Made by a program: the position numbers and the translations under genes. A stretch of 64,000 nt of DNA from Oligoflexus tunisiensis (GTDB lineage Bacteria; Bdellovibrionota_B; Oligoflexia; Oligoflexales; Oligoflexaceae). The notes under the pieces were generated by a model that was not told where the DNA came from, searched no databases, and saw nothing but the letters and a program-made list of their open reading frames with translations. Positions within the stretch are counted from its first letter, which is position 1. Each line of letters opens with the position of its first letter. The stretch spans positions 3,280,509 to 3,344,508 of the forward strand of contig NZ_BDFO01000001.1 of NCBI RefSeq assembly GCF_001748245.1, written 5' to 3'. Shown piece after piece: positions 1 through 8,631 of the stretch.

Positions 1-99
1 CCTGCGGGGCAGAATGAAAGGACTGAGGTGGCCTGGCTGCATGTGGAATCGCTGCAGCTTGGCTGGAAGGATCAGTCCTATTACAACGAACGCTATTGA
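1..99 (+). CDS. C-terminal fragment of an unidentified protein
   Basis: Frame 1 is open from the window edge to a TGA at 97-99, giving 32 residues that end in SYYNERY. The composition (WLHVE, LQLGWKDQ) looks like real coding sequence, but no family can be recognised from such a short tail. The stop codon lies inside the left arm of the inverted repeat at 93-117, so the repeat supplies the last residues and the stop. The native C-terminus may therefore have been altered by the repeat. Partial gene; function unknown. Confidence 0.5.
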   Translation, partial: PAGQNERTEVAWLHVESLQLGWKDQSYYNERY

Positions 100-218
100 C
101 GGTCGTATAAAGAAAGATGCTGCGTTGGTCGGTCGCCTGCGCTACTCATTGGCCTGAAGCCAACTCCGCTGCTCGCCTCTCTCCCGCCTTGTCTCTTTCT
201 TTATACGACCGTCAATAG
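93..218. repeat. 126-bp element bounded by 25-bp perfect inverted repeats
   Basis: Bases 93-117 (starting CTATTGACGGTCG) are the exact reverse complement of 194-218. The 76 bases between them contain no convincing ORF. Long perfect termini around a short non-coding core resemble a miniature inverted-repeat element. A very long stem-loop is the alternative. No target-site duplication is visible in the flanking bases, so mobility is an inference. Confidence 0.6.
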
Positions 219-359
219 TGGATTCCATCGAGGGAGATGACGGGGCATGGTTCCATCGAGGGAGATGACGGGGCATGGTTCCATCGAGGGAGATGACGGG
301 GCATGGTTCCATCGAGGGAGATGACGGGGCATGGTTCCATTGAGGAAGACGACGCGTGG
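219..359. repeat. 28-bp direct tandem repeat, about five units
   Basis: Units start at 219, 248, 276, 304 and 332. Units 2-4 are identical 28-mers beginning TGGTTCCATCGAGGG. The first has one extra base, and the last (332-359) diverges in its second half. There are no spacers, so this is a minisatellite-like tandem array and not CRISPR. It begins directly after the inverted-repeat element and ends 17 bases before the stop codon of the next minus-strand gene. It could act in that gene's 3' region. Confidence 0.85.
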
Positions 360-376
360 AGGCGAGAGGCGCCGAA

Positions 377-1225
377 TCAATCTGATGATTCGACTTCCGC
401 CAAATGCGCCCGGGCCCGCTTGATGGAATTATCGAGGTCATTAAACGCCCGCTCCACCAAAGTCTTGCGCTTATCCCAATCGGCACTGGACCCGGCCACC
501 AGCTGATTCAGTTTGGTTCGGGCGATGGAACGATTGCCCGAGGCTGTCCGCAGGGATTCACGGAACGCCTTCTGCTTTTTGCCTTCCAGCTTGCTGACCT
601 GAGACCTCAATTGGGCAATTTCATCGGCCGCAGCGCTCCAGCGCGTCTGCATGTCCGCTTCATAGATTTTCTGCTGCACGGTTTTTGGACCTGCAGGCTT
701 TCTTGGTGCCACAGGCTCCGGTTCGGGTGGAGGCGGCGGTGGCGGCGCAGGTGTGAAAGCCGGTGTCGGCACGGGAGTCGGTTTTGGCACCGAAGTTTTA
801 CGCGGAAAAACCTTGGGCTTGCGGGGAGGAGGCTGTCCCTGCGAAGGCTGATCCTGCATGCCGGGTTGATCCTGAGGCGGCAGCTGTCCCTGAGGCAAAG
901 GCTGACCATCGGGTAATGGTTGACCCTGGCCGCGCATGGGGGGCTGGTCGGGTGGCAGTTCCTGCGGCAGGGGCTGCCCTGGCATCGGGCGCGGTTGACC
1001 GGGCTGCTGCAGGTCTTCCTGAGGCTGACCCGGAATCTCCTGCGCATTCTGCATATGTTCACCCAGTGGCTGACCCGCGGCATTGGATTCGGTTGGAATC
1101 ACCGTATCCTGCTGCACCACGCGCGGATCGCCCTGTTCCACCTCGCTGGATTCCTGAGCCCGCATGCGTTCGCTGAAGCAGCTCAACACAAGCAGGAGGA
1201 TGACATAGGATTTGGTTAAATTCAT
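377..1225 (-). CDS. Pro/Gln-rich exported protein, probable lipoprotein, with C-terminal helical domain
   Basis: The start is placed at the ATG at 1225, which has GGAG five bases upstream and leads into a signal sequence (MNLTKSYVILLLVLSC). The VLSC ending fits a lipobox, so lipidation at Cys17 is likely. Three parts follow: a short acidic segment, a roughly 120-residue low-complexity tract of repeated PGQP/PLPQ/GQPLP units ending in a polyproline run, and a C-terminal charged region of about 95 residues (EIAQLRSQVSKLEGK and onward) predicted to form coiled coil. The architecture suggests an envelope protein whose Pro-rich stalk spans the periplasm or wall. It lies 39 bases downstream of the solute-binding protein gene and may be co-transcribed with it. 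No named family recognised. Confidence 0.75.
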   Translation of the reverse strand: MNLTKSYVILLLVLSCFSERMRAQESSEVEQGDPRVVQQDTVIPTESNAAGQPLGEHMQNAQEIPGQPQEDLQQPGQPRPMPGQPLPQELPPDQPPMRGQGQPLPDGQPLPQGQLPPQDQPGMQDQPSQGQPPPRKPKVFPRKTSVPKPTPVPTPAFTPAPPPPPPPEPEPVAPRKPAGPKTVQQKIYEADMQTRWSAAADEIAQLRSQVSKLEGKKQKAFRESLRTASGNRSIARTKLNQLVAGSSADWDKRKTLVERAFNDLDNSIKRARAHLAEVESSD

Positions 1226-1264
1226 GAATACTCCATTACGGGGCCCACAGGTTGGATCGGTCAT

Positions 1265-2530
1265 TTATTTTTTGGCTTGAGAGCTGGGGACCCGCAGGGC
1301 GGCCAGCGCTTCATCCGCCGCTTTTTGCCCTGTTTTTGCTGCTTCGTCAACGGATTCTGTGCCAGCCAGTGCTCTTTGGATCATGATACGCATGCCATCC
1401 CAGGCGGCTCGCATTTCCACCTGCGGGGGCATGGGGCGCGCGAAGTGAGCCGCTTCCATGCTTTGCTTCAGCAGGGGAAGAGTCTTGAGAGCCGGATCCT
1501 GTCGGGCTTCCACGGTGGCTGGAATGCTCGCGAGCTGCTGCGCGATTCTTTTTTGGATCGTCGCGGAAGCCAGAAATTCCATAAATTTGCGAATGGCCTC
1601 CAAACGTGGGCCTTTGGCTGTGGCATTGATGTAAAGAAAACGGCCGCCCATCATGGGCGTCAAACGCTGCCCTGTTTCGCTGAGAACGGGCAAGGGCGCG
1701 ATGGCAAGATCGTCGCCGATTCTGTCATGAAGGTTGTTCAATTCCCAATCGCCACTGATATGAAAGAGCGCGCGCTTGGAAAGGAAAAGACTTTTCGCAC
1801 AATCGAAGTCACATTCCGAAGGCGTGATTTTCCATTTGTCGCGGAGATCGATCAGATACTGCAGACCCTTGCGGGTGGCGTCGGTGTTGATCGTGACTTC
1901 ATAGGTCTCTTTTTTCTCGACCAGGGGCCAGCCGCCGAAGCCTCCCATGAACGGAATGAACCAGAAGGGTTCGGTCATATAAAACGCCAGTCCATAGCGC
2001 CTGGCTTTGGGATCCTGATAAGCCTGGGCCAATTCAATAAGTTCCTTGGTCGTTTGCGGGGGTTTCTTGACCTGGGATTTGCGATAGTAGAGCAGCAAAT
2101 GCGCGCCTTCACTCAAAGGCATGCCCCAGGTTTTGCCGTCCACCGCGGTCATGCGCAAGGATGTTTCGGTGAATTTCATTTTTCCCAGGAAGGCTTCGAC
2201 GGGTTGAACGACGCCGGCTCGTGAAAAAACACCCGCAACATCATTGGGACCATAGACGATATCAGCGCCATCACCCGTGGCCGCCGAACGCAGGAATTTG
2301 GTTCGCAGCGTCTCATTCTCATAATGTTGGCGGATGATGCGGATTTTGGGATTATTTTTTTGAAAGACGGTGATCCATTTGTCAATTTCCTGACCCACAG
2401 AAGGCGGGTCCTGCTCCCACAGGCTCAGGGTCACACGATCAGCCCCGTGCAAGGGCTTCATGAGGAGTAGGAAAATGAAGACATGGAAAAATGGTCGCAT
2501 GACAAACCCCCACCATGAGCGTTTCATCAT
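1265..2530 (-). CDS. Extracellular solute-binding protein, family 1 (sugar ABC transporter type)
   Basis: The roughly 420-residue protein has the layout of a MalE/UgpB-like periplasmic binding protein: a hydrophobic leader, then VTLSLWEQDPP, ADIVYGPNDVAGVF, WGMPLSEGAHLLLYYRKS and a C-terminal helical region. In this family it captures an oligosaccharide or similar ligand for an inner-membrane ABC importer. No permease or ATPase gene is adjacent, so it is an orphan or works with a transporter encoded elsewhere. The ATG at 2530 is chosen because AGGA sits six bases upstream. The ATG at 2500, closer to the signal sequence, is an alternative. The ligand cannot be told from sequence alone. Confidence 0.85.
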   Translation of the reverse strand: MMKRSWWGFVMRPFFHVFIFLLLMKPLHGADRVTLSLWEQDPPSVGQEIDKWITVFQKNNPKIRIIRQHYENETLRTKFLRSAATGDGADIVYGPNDVAGVFSRAGVVQPVEAFLGKMKFTETSLRMTAVDGKTWGMPLSEGAHLLLYYRKSQVKKPPQTTKELIELAQAYQDPKARRYGLAFYMTEPFWFIPFMGGFGGWPLVEKKETYEVTINTDATRKGLQYLIDLRDKWKITPSECDFDCAKSLFLSKRALFHISGDWELNNLHDRIGDDLAIAPLPVLSETGQRLTPMMGGRFLYINATAKGPRLEAIRKFMEFLASATIQKRIAQQLASIPATVEARQDPALKTLPLLKQSMEAAHFARPMPPQVEMRAAWDGMRIMIQRALAGTESVDEAAKTGQKAADEALAALRVPSSQAKK

Positions 2531-2633
2531 AGAAAGTCCTGCATTTGATGTCAACGCTTGAAGGCTCCAGAGCGGCCGTAATGCCTGCGTCCTGAGGCCT
2601 TGTCGGGCCTGAGCCTTTCACCCTTATTGCGTC

Positions 2634-3632
2634 CTAGTCCGGCTGGATCAGTTGCGACAGTAGCTCGAACGAGCGCAATCGATCCTCATGCGCGTAGAGG
2701 TCAGACGTGATGATGAGTTCGTCGGCCCCCGTGCGCGCGATCAATTGCTGCAATCCTTCAGCAACTTTTCGGGGACCACCGATCACCATGGTGGATGTCA
2801 TCTGCCGGACCGCCTGCTCCTCCTGTGGCGTCCAAAGGCCCTGCATGCTTTCCACGGGTGGCGGCGAAGGTTTGAGGTTGCCACGGATCAGACTCAAAAG
2901 TCTTCGATAAAGACTCGTGGCCAGATAATGAGCCCGCTCATCGGTATCCGCGGCGACCGCAGCCACGCCGACCATCACTTTGGGCTTCTTAAGATAACGG
3001 GACGGACGAAATTCCGCTTGATACAAACGGATCGCTGGAATCATTTCCTGGGGGGCGAAGTGCCCCGCAAAGGCATACGGACGGCCGAGTGCAGCCGCCA
3101 GTCGCGCACTGTAATGACTGGAGCCGAGGATCCAAAGCGGAATTTCCAGGCCGGCACCGGGAATGGCCTTCACTCTTTGTCCGGGCTGCGCCGGTGCGAA
3201 ATAAAAGAGCAGCTCCTCGATCAGATCGGCGAAATCCACGGGAAACGCTGCGGCCTCCTTGCGTAACGCCCGCATGGTGGTCTGATCCGTTCCAGGCGCA
3301 CGGCCGAGTCCAAGATCAATGCGTCCAGGATAAAGCGTCTCCAGCGTTCCGAACTGCTCGGCGACCATCAAAGGCGCGTGATTGGGCAGCATGATGCCAC
3401 CGGAACCGACGCGAATGGTTTGCGTATGCGCGGCGACAAAGCCGATGAGCACAGCCGTGGCTGAGCTGGCTATGCCCTCGAGATTGTGATGTTCGGCCAG
3501 CCAATAACGGGAGTAGCCCCACTTTTCTGCATGCTGCGCCAGATCCCGTGTTGCAGCGAAGGCATCGGCGATCGTTTTACCTTCCGCATACATGGCGAGA
3601 TCCAGCACGGAAAAAGGTGTTTTCAAACTCAT
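2634..3632 (-). CDS. LLM-class flavin-dependent oxidoreductase (luciferase-like, group 1)
   Basis: The 332-residue length and N-terminus ([15 protein letters not shown]) fit the YhbW-like group of luciferase-like monooxygenases. Other matching stretches are [50 protein letters not shown] and a C-terminal [19 protein letters not shown]. These enzymes are cytoplasmic TIM-barrel proteins that use reduced FMN, usually with a separate flavin reductase. The substrate is unknown. It is transcribed on the same strand as its neighbours but is separated from them by about 100 bases on each side, so it may be a single-gene unit. Confidence 0.9.
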   Translation of the reverse strand: MSLKTPFSVLDLAMYAEGKTIADAFAATRDLAQHAEKWGYSRYWLAEHHNLEGIASSATAVLIGFVAAHTQTIRVGSGGIMLPNHAPLMVAEQFGTLETLYPGRIDLGLGRAPGTDQTTMRALRKEAAAFPVDFADLIEELLFYFAPAQPGQRVKAIPGAGLEIPLWILGSSHYSARLAAALGRPYAFAGHFAPQEMIPAIRLYQAEFRPSRYLKKPKVMVGVAAVAADTDERAHYLATSLYRRLLSLIRGNLKPSPPPVESMQGLWTPQEEQAVRQMTSTMVIGGPRKVAEGLQQLIARTGADELIITSDLYAHEDRLRSFELLSQLIQPD

Positions 3633-3722
3633 GTCATTCCGCCCTTTCTGATGGGCTCAGGCCATCGGTCCTGGGCTGGAGTTTACGCTAATCAGCGCAA
3701 ATTTTTGAAGCCCCAAATCCGC

Positions 3723-6026
3723 TCAGGCGTGCGTGGGCCGTATCACCCCTCCGGATTCCCTGGGCAGATCGGACATGCCGCGTTCCGTGGACCAGCCGGT
3801 TTTCAATCCGACCACAAAGATGGCCAGCCCGAGAATGCCAATCGCAAAAATGGTATCCCCGATCACCCGCAACCAGCGCAGCGTATCGAGCAGAGGAGCC
3901 TGCATGAACTCAGCGGAGCGGGCATACCAGTAGCCTTGGTCGAAGGCCGCCAGGGTCTGCAGAAATCCAATGGGCAGCGGACTGAGCAGAACCATGAGGC
4001 CCAGTCCGATATTGATCGACCAGAGCGAATATTTGATCAGCCCGTTTTTCCAGATTTGGCGACCGGCGAGGCCCTTGAGGACGAAGAGCATCAAGCCAAT
4101 GCCGAGCATGCCGTACACTCCGAAAAGAGCCGAGTGGCCATGCACCGCGGTGGTATTCAAACCTTGCATGTAATAAAGCGCGATCGGTGGATTGATCAGG
4201 AATCCGAAAATGCCGGCGCCCACCAGGTTCCAGAAGGCGACCGAGATGAAACAATAGATGGGCCAGCGATAGGCTCGCACCCAGGGTGCCGCCCGACCGA
4301 GGCGCAGGTTATGCCAGGCTTCGAAGCCAATGAGCACCAGAGGCACGACTTCCAGCGCGCTGAATGTAGCTCCGATCGCCAGCACGGCGGTCGGTGTGCC
4401 GGAAAAATAAAGGTGATGAAAGGTTCCGAGGATGCCGCCGGCCAGGAAAATAATGGTCGAAAACAGAACAGTCTGCGTGGCCATCCGCACCCCGAGCAGA
4501 TTCATCCGCACAAAGAGAAAGGCGATCACGACGGTGGCAAAGACTTCAAAGAAGCCTTCGACCCATAGATGCACGACCCACCAGCGCCAGTATTCAATCA
4601 CAGCGAGATTGCTGTGGCGGCCCCACATCAGACCGGCCAGATAAAAGAGGGCAATGGCTGCCGATGAAATCAGAAAGAGGGCCAGAAGATGCCGGCCTTC
4701 CTTGTCCTGACGGAAGGCGGGCCAGATCGCACGTGACATGAGGAAGAGCCAAAGGAAAAGGCCAACCGAGAGAAAGATTTGCCAGAAGCGGCCGAGGTCC
4801 ACATATTCGTAACCCTGATGGCCTAGCCAGAAGTTGGTGGCATGATCCATTTTCTGCATGACACCGAACCATTGACCGGCCAGCGATCCCACCACGATGA
4901 TGAGAAGACAGAGAAAGAGGAAGTTGACGCCCAACTTTTGCCCCTTGGGTTCATGACCGGAAACCGCAGGCGCTACAAAAAGCCCCGTGGCCAGCCATGA
5001 GGAGGCAATCCAGAAAATGCCCAGCTGCAAATGCCAGGTGCGGGTCACGGAATAGGGAAGAATTTCGGCCAGGGGAATTCCGTAAAGTGCGGTGCCTTCC
5101 ACACCGTAATGCGCTGTGACAATACCGAGAACAATCTGCACCACGATCATCGCGATCACGACCCAGAAATATTTTAAGGTGGCCTGCATGGAAGGGGTGG
5201 GGGAGAGGGCCATCAGGGGGTCCTGCTTGGGCAGTTTCGCCGGATCGATGGTTTCATTGTTGTGGCTGGCATAATAAGCGGAAAGTGCCCCGATGCCGGC
5301 CAGCAGAAGGATCACGCTGAAACCGGTCCAAAGCAGAAGCGAGGCCGCCGGTTCATTGCCGACCAGCTTATCGGCGGGCCAATTGTTGGTGTAGGTAATC
5401 GTATGATCGGGACGCTGGGTGACGGCAGCCCATGACGTCCAGAAAAAGAAGGCATTCAGCGCGGCCATGCGGTCCGGTTGCAGGATAGTGGCCTCTTTCA
5501 TCGCATAGGCTTCGCGCAGCTGAGCCATCGACGGGTCGCCGGTAAAAATACGGGAATAATACTCGGAGTTGGCCTGCAAAGCCGCCCTGCGATCGTCCGA
5601 GATGGTGATGGCTCCGGTTTCCGGATTGTAGGTGTTGGTCCGCAGTTCACGCTTCAGGCGTTCATTCAGCAGAACCTTGTCATCGGGCTTGAGCGCATCG
5701 AAGCTGACTCCCCCGAAGGACGCCTGCGCCCAATGATTCAAAATAAAAACCGCCTCCCGATGCAGCCAGTCCGCGGACCAATCCGGAGCATGATAGGAAC
5801 CATGCCCCCAGATGGAACCAAGCTCCTGGCCACCTGTGGATTGCCAGACCTCTTGGCCTCTCCGAATATCATCGCCGGTCAGTACCACCTGGCCGCTGGC
5901 GGTCACCACCTGCTCCGGCACGGGTGGCGCCTGACGATAGATCTCATAACCGTAGTAGCCGAGGACGGCAAAAGACAGAATGATGACGGCCGCTAAACTG
6001 ATCCATAACGCGCGTGTTCCTTGCAT
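3723..6026 (-). CDS. norZ: Quinol-dependent nitric oxide reductase (qNOR), large single subunit
   Basis: The 767-residue length is typical of qNOR, in which the cytochrome c-like domain of NorC is fused to the NorB catalytic subunit but lacks heme c. The N-terminal anchor is followed by a soluble segment (GDDIRRGQEVWQSTGGQELG, then GHGSYHAPDWSADWLHREA). After that come about 12 membrane helices with the conserved metal-ligand motifs HLWVEGFFEVF (near residue 484), GTFHHLYFSG (near 535) and VHGHSALFGVYG (near 627). It reduces two NO to N2O with electrons from quinol in the cytoplasmic membrane. No norD/norQ or nitrite reductase gene is adjacent, so the role is probably NO detoxification and not full denitrification. 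A promoter and a dyad operator-like site precede it. Confidence 0.96.
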   Translation of the reverse strand: MQGTRALWISLAAVIILSFAVLGYYGYEIYRQAPPVPEQVVTASGQVVLTGDDIRRGQEVWQSTGGQELGSIWGHGSYHAPDWSADWLHREAVFILNHWAQASFGGVSFDALKPDDKVLLNERLKRELRTNTYNPETGAITISDDRRAALQANSEYYSRIFTGDPSMAQLREAYAMKEATILQPDRMAALNAFFFWTSWAAVTQRPDHTITYTNNWPADKLVGNEPAASLLLWTGFSVILLLAGIGALSAYYASHNNETIDPAKLPKQDPLMALSPTPSMQATLKYFWVVIAMIVVQIVLGIVTAHYGVEGTALYGIPLAEILPYSVTRTWHLQLGIFWIASSWLATGLFVAPAVSGHEPKGQKLGVNFLFLCLLIIVVGSLAGQWFGVMQKMDHATNFWLGHQGYEYVDLGRFWQIFLSVGLFLWLFLMSRAIWPAFRQDKEGRHLLALFLISSAAIALFYLAGLMWGRHSNLAVIEYWRWWVVHLWVEGFFEVFATVVIAFLFVRMNLLGVRMATQTVLFSTIIFLAGGILGTFHHLYFSGTPTAVLAIGATFSALEVVPLVLIGFEAWHNLRLGRAAPWVRAYRWPIYCFISVAFWNLVGAGIFGFLINPPIALYYMQGLNTTAVHGHSALFGVYGMLGIGLMLFVLKGLAGRQIWKNGLIKYSLWSINIGLGLMVLLSPLPIGFLQTLAAFDQGYWYARSAEFMQAPLLDTLRWLRVIGDTIFAIGILGLAIFVVGLKTGWSTERGMSDLPRESGGVIRPTHA

Positions 6027-6038
6027 AATCTCCCCTCA

Positions 6039-6061
6039 CCAGGCTGAATCGTTCAGCCTGG
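6039..6061. promoter_or_regulatory. 23-bp perfect dyad over the predicted qNOR transcription start
   Basis: Two 10-base arms (CCAGGCTGAA and its complement) flank a 3-base centre, 13 bases upstream of the qNOR ATG. A candidate promoter lies just upstream on the minus strand: TATATT (6072-6067) and TTTACC (6096-6091) with an 18-base spacer. The dyad then falls at the predicted start point, the usual place for a repressor site. It does not match the NsrR or NorR consensus. An mRNA hairpin is the alternative. Confidence 0.5.
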
Positions 6062-6066
6062 GTTGC

Positions 6067-6096
6067 AATATACAAACCAAGGCCGAGCCTGGTAAA
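6067..6096 (-). promoter_or_regulatory. Candidate sigma-70-like promoter for qNOR
   Basis: On the minus strand, TTTACC (-35-like, 6096-6091) and TATATT (-10-like, 6072-6067) are separated by 18 bases, upstream of norZ and downstream of the terminator of the preceding gene. Match quality is moderate (four of six bases at -35). Confidence 0.35.
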
Positions 6097-6113
6097 AAAG
6101 GGGGAGACCCCTT
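6094..6113 (-). terminator. Intrinsic terminator of the DUF4142 gene
   Basis: On the minus strand, AAGGGG and CCCCTT form a GC-rich stem with a short loop, followed by a run of Ts, a few bases after the TAA of the DUF4142 gene. It should insulate norZ from the upstream gene. Confidence 0.75.
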
Positions 6114-6115
6114 GT

Positions 6116-6727
6116 TTACATGGCCGCCTTGGAATTTTGCAGTTCCTGGGCATGATGCAGGTGCGCGGCGACGGTGCTGCGCGTTTTTGTGAGCAGTGTT
6201 TTCAGTTCCTCGGCCTTGGCGTTGGGGACGAGCTGGGTATCAATGGTATCCAGCACCGTCTGATGCATGGTGACCTGCTCATTGATATAGGCCTTTTCAA
6301 AGTCAGCGCCTTTTTTCCCTTTCAGGCGACTGTCGCTACTTTTGGCTGCCGCTTCCAATTGATCCCGCAGAGCGCTCGACTGTTCCTTGACTTTCATGCT
6401 GGCATTCAACTGCTGCACCTCTTCCAGGGACTTGCTGTGGTCGGTGACCATCTGTTTGGCGAAGTCCACCACGTCCTTGGTTTTTGCGGTTTTTTGGGCC
6501 GATTTTCCTTGGCGAATTTCGGCGTTATTGGCCACCATGAGGACGGTGGTGATCTGGGAATCCGAGAGCTGTTGCACCGGTGTTTGACCGGGATTCTGGC
6601 CGGGTTTGGTCGCCAGGTTGGATGCGCTCGGTGAGGTTTCCGGCATCGTGCCTTGCGCAAAGGCTGCCGAAGCTCCTGTAATGAAGCCGCTGAGGATCAA
6701 GGCTTTTCCCAAGGTGGTCCGGTTCAT
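6116..6727 (-). CDS. Secreted DUF4142 (ferritin-like helical) protein
   Basis: The ATG at 6727 has AGGA seven to eight bases upstream and starts a clear Sec signal peptide (MNRTTLGKALILSGFITGASAAFA). The mature part of about 180 residues has a Pro/Thr/Gln linker and then the DUF4142 pattern: DSQITTVLMVANNAEIRQGK, FAKQMVTDHSKSLEEVQ, KKGADFEKAYINEQVTMHQ and a closing helix with HLHHAQEL. The family forms a four-helix ferritin-like bundle in the periplasm. Its biochemical role is unknown, and it is often stress-associated. It is followed by its own terminator. Confidence 0.9.
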   Translation of the reverse strand: MNRTTLGKALILSGFITGASAAFAQGTMPETSPSASNLATKPGQNPGQTPVQQLSDSQITTVLMVANNAEIRQGKSAQKTAKTKDVVDFAKQMVTDHSKSLEEVQQLNASMKVKEQSSALRDQLEAAAKSSDSRLKGKKGADFEKAYINEQVTMHQTVLDTIDTQLVPNAKAEELKTLLTKTRSTVAAHLHHAQELQNSKAAM

Positions 6728-6915
6728 GAGGTATTCCTTTATGAGTAAGTAATATCGAAACGAGGGCTTTCTTTTACAAAAGCTGTGCCACGCATCCTTT
6801 CGAGGCAGGGCCTTGGTTCCGCCTTGCAGGCCGCGGGAACCTGTTGCATGTTTACGTCTGCATTGTAGGCCGGGACCTGCACTGGGCAAGTCAACCATAT
6901 CAGAATGGAGTTCAG

Positions 6916-7797
6916 ATGAGTCTGGAGTATCGCACGCTGGAATCGACGCCGATTCATGAAATCCATCAGGGCTTTCTGGACGCTTTTTCCGATTATATTG
7001 TGGATATTCGCATGCCCCTGCCCGCCTTCAAGGAAGTCAATGAACTGCGGGCCGTGGATTATGGGCTCAGCATGGGAGCCTTTGCGGGCCATCGGCTGGT
7101 GGGTTTCACACTGAATGGGCAGGATCAATGGCAAGGCAAACGCACCGCTTACGATGCCGGAACGGGTGTAATTCCCGCCTGGCGAGGCCGGGGCATAAGC
7201 CGGGCCATCATGGAGAGCTGCTTTTCTGTCCTGGAGGCGCAGGGTTTTGAGAGCTATCTTCTGGAGGTGATCACCAGCAATGAGAAGGCGATCAAACTTT
7301 ATGAAAGCCTGGGTTTTCGCACGATCCGGCGCCTGGACTGTCTGATGCTGAGAGGCCCGGCGCAGCTGGAGGCGGCCGACATGGATGTGTCCGTGGTGGA
7401 TGTCGCCAAGGAACAGATCGCACTTTTGGAAGACGCCTGCCTCGCCGATGCCGAGCAGGCCTTCGCACCGTCCTGGCAGAATTCATGGAACACGATCAAG
7501 CGCCGTCCGGATCTGTTTCGGCTGGTGGCCTGTCTGGAACGCGGAACATGCCTTGGCTATGGTGTGATCAGTGCCGGACGCGGCGGCATCGCACAACTGT
7601 GGGTTCGGAGCGACAGACGACGGCAGGGCCTGGGCTCGCGCCTTCTGCGTGAGCTGATCGCACGCAGCCCCGGGCAGAAGACTTACTCATGGGTGAATAT
7701 TGATGCACGGGCCGTGGAGACTTTGGACTTTCTGAAAACGGTGGGTTTTGCGGAGCAGCTGGTTCAGTTGGAAATGATGCGGGACCTGATCTCCTGA
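6916..7797 (+). CDS. Tandem GNAT-family N-acetyltransferase
   Basis: The ATG at 6916 has GGAG five bases upstream. The 293-residue protein carries two GNAT folds. The first has the acetyl-CoA loop VIPAWRGRGISRAIM (about residues 90-105) and the EVITSNEKAIKLYESLGF motif. The second has LWVRSDRRRQGLGSRLLREL (about 228-247) and a closing NIDARAVETLDFLKTVGF. Both Q/R-x-x-G-x-G/A loops are present, so either half could be catalytic. The acceptor substrate is unknown; small amines, antibiotics or protein N-termini are all possible. It is divergent from the DUF4142 gene. Confidence 0.88.
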   Translation: MSLEYRTLESTPIHEIHQGFLDAFSDYIVDIRMPLPAFKEVNELRAVDYGLSMGAFAGHRLVGFTLNGQDQWQGKRTAYDAGTGVIPAWRGRGISRAIMESCFSVLEAQGFESYLLEVITSNEKAIKLYESLGFRTIRRLDCLMLRGPAQLEAADMDVSVVDVAKEQIALLEDACLADAEQAFAPSWQNSWNTIKRRPDLFRLVACLERGTCLGYGVISAGRGGIAQLWVRSDRRRQGLGSRLLRELIARSPGQKTYSWVNIDARAVETLDFLKTVGFAEQLVQLEMMRDLIS

Positions 7798-7937
7798 CAT
7801 CCCAGGGCCTCCTTTTTGATTGTGGGATTAACCTTCGTTTCGGTGACAAACATGAAGGGAAGTTGCAGAATAAGATCGTGCACAACGAACATTGTCACAC
7901 GAAAATCAATGCAACGTTGCTCTGGTATTCGCACAAA

Positions 7938-8387
7938 TCAGAGGCTTTGAGCTGAAACGGCAACCACATATGCTGGTTCCAACTGGTCCCGTATGGCCAG
8001 AATCCTCCCGTCTGCTGTCATCATTCGAAGGCCTCTGGTCCGTGCCTGTGCAACCAGGAATCGATCACCAGGGTCGTTGTGAAAATCGACGGGCAAGGAA
8101 TGATAAGCAATAACATCGCTAGCAGTGATATCAAGCTGGGCGGCTCTCAGACGTGTCAGGGCTTGATCCCAAAAAGTTGGAAGTTCCACCGACAGCTTTA
8201 TCCTCTCTTTCCCGACGAGGTATCCTATTTCCCATAAGGTGATGACGCTGAGACAAATCTCCCTGCGGCGGCTTGCCTTTTCGATCTCGCTCTGTGCTGA
8301 CTCCGTAAGCCGCGGATCACCTTGCGAAAGCCACAGGAGAATATGCGTATCCAGCAGCAGCGCTTTATTTCCTGATTTTTTCGCCAT
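7938..8387 (-). CDS. VapC-like PIN-domain toxin
   Basis: The N-terminus LLLDTHILLWLSQGD, the middle ITLWEIGYLVGKERI and the C-terminus DPGDRFLVAQARTRGLRMMTADGRI give the four acidic positions expected of a PIN ribonuclease (Asp in LLDTH, Glu in LWEIG, Asp in DPGDR, Asp in TADGR). In type II toxin-antitoxin systems VapC cleaves tRNA or rRNA and is neutralised by the antitoxin encoded just upstream. It overlaps the antitoxin gene by about 23 bases, which suggests translational coupling. The ATG at 8387 is chosen; in-frame ATGs at 8414/8411 would add nine residues. Confidence 0.88.
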   Translation of the reverse strand: MAKKSGNKALLLDTHILLWLSQGDPRLTESAQSEIEKASRRREICLSVITLWEIGYLVGKERIKLSVELPTFWDQALTRLRAAQLDITASDVIAYHSLPVDFHNDPGDRFLVAQARTRGLRMMTADGRILAIRDQLEPAYVVAVSAQSL

Positions 8388-8631
8388 CGGCTTCAATTTC
8401 TCCCCAGGCATCATCGTTCAGCTCAAGATCAGCTCCAGCGGGATACGACACCAAGTCCCGCATGAATCCAGCCAGCTTAGGTTTTTCCTGCTTTTCGACC
8501 GGAATGAGTCGCGCACACGCTTTTCCGTGCCGCATGATCACGATTTCAACTCCTTCGCATTCCACAAGCTTCACGAGTTCACTGAATTCATTTTTTGCTT
8601 CGCCTAGCGGCTTCTTGATTACATCACTCAT
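8365..8631 (-). CDS. Phd/YefM-type antitoxin
   Basis: This is an 88-residue protein starting at the ATG at 8631, five bases after a G-rich ribosome-binding site. The sequence KKPLGEAKNEFSELVKLVECEGVEIVIMRHGKACARLIPVEK is the classic Phd/YefM fold: a DNA-binding N-terminal half followed by the R-H-G-K-x-x-A-x-L-x-P strand. The acidic C-terminus (DLELNDDAWGEIEADGEKI) would wrap the toxin. It is first in a bicistronic unit with the PIN toxin and probably represses that unit's AT-rich promoter region (8640-8760). Confidence 0.88.
   Translation of the reverse strand: MSDVIKKPLGEAKNEFSELVKLVECEGVEIVIMRHGKACARLIPVEKQEKPKLAGFMRDLVSYPAGADLELNDDAWGEIEADGEKIRK

Noticed and set aside
219..359. CRISPR array
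   Set aside because: The 28-base unit has a CRISPR-like length, but the copies are directly adjacent with no spacers and there are no cas genes nearby.
3486..4568. Plus-strand ORF of 360 codons
   Set aside because: It runs antisense to norZ and the flavin monooxygenase, both strongly supported.
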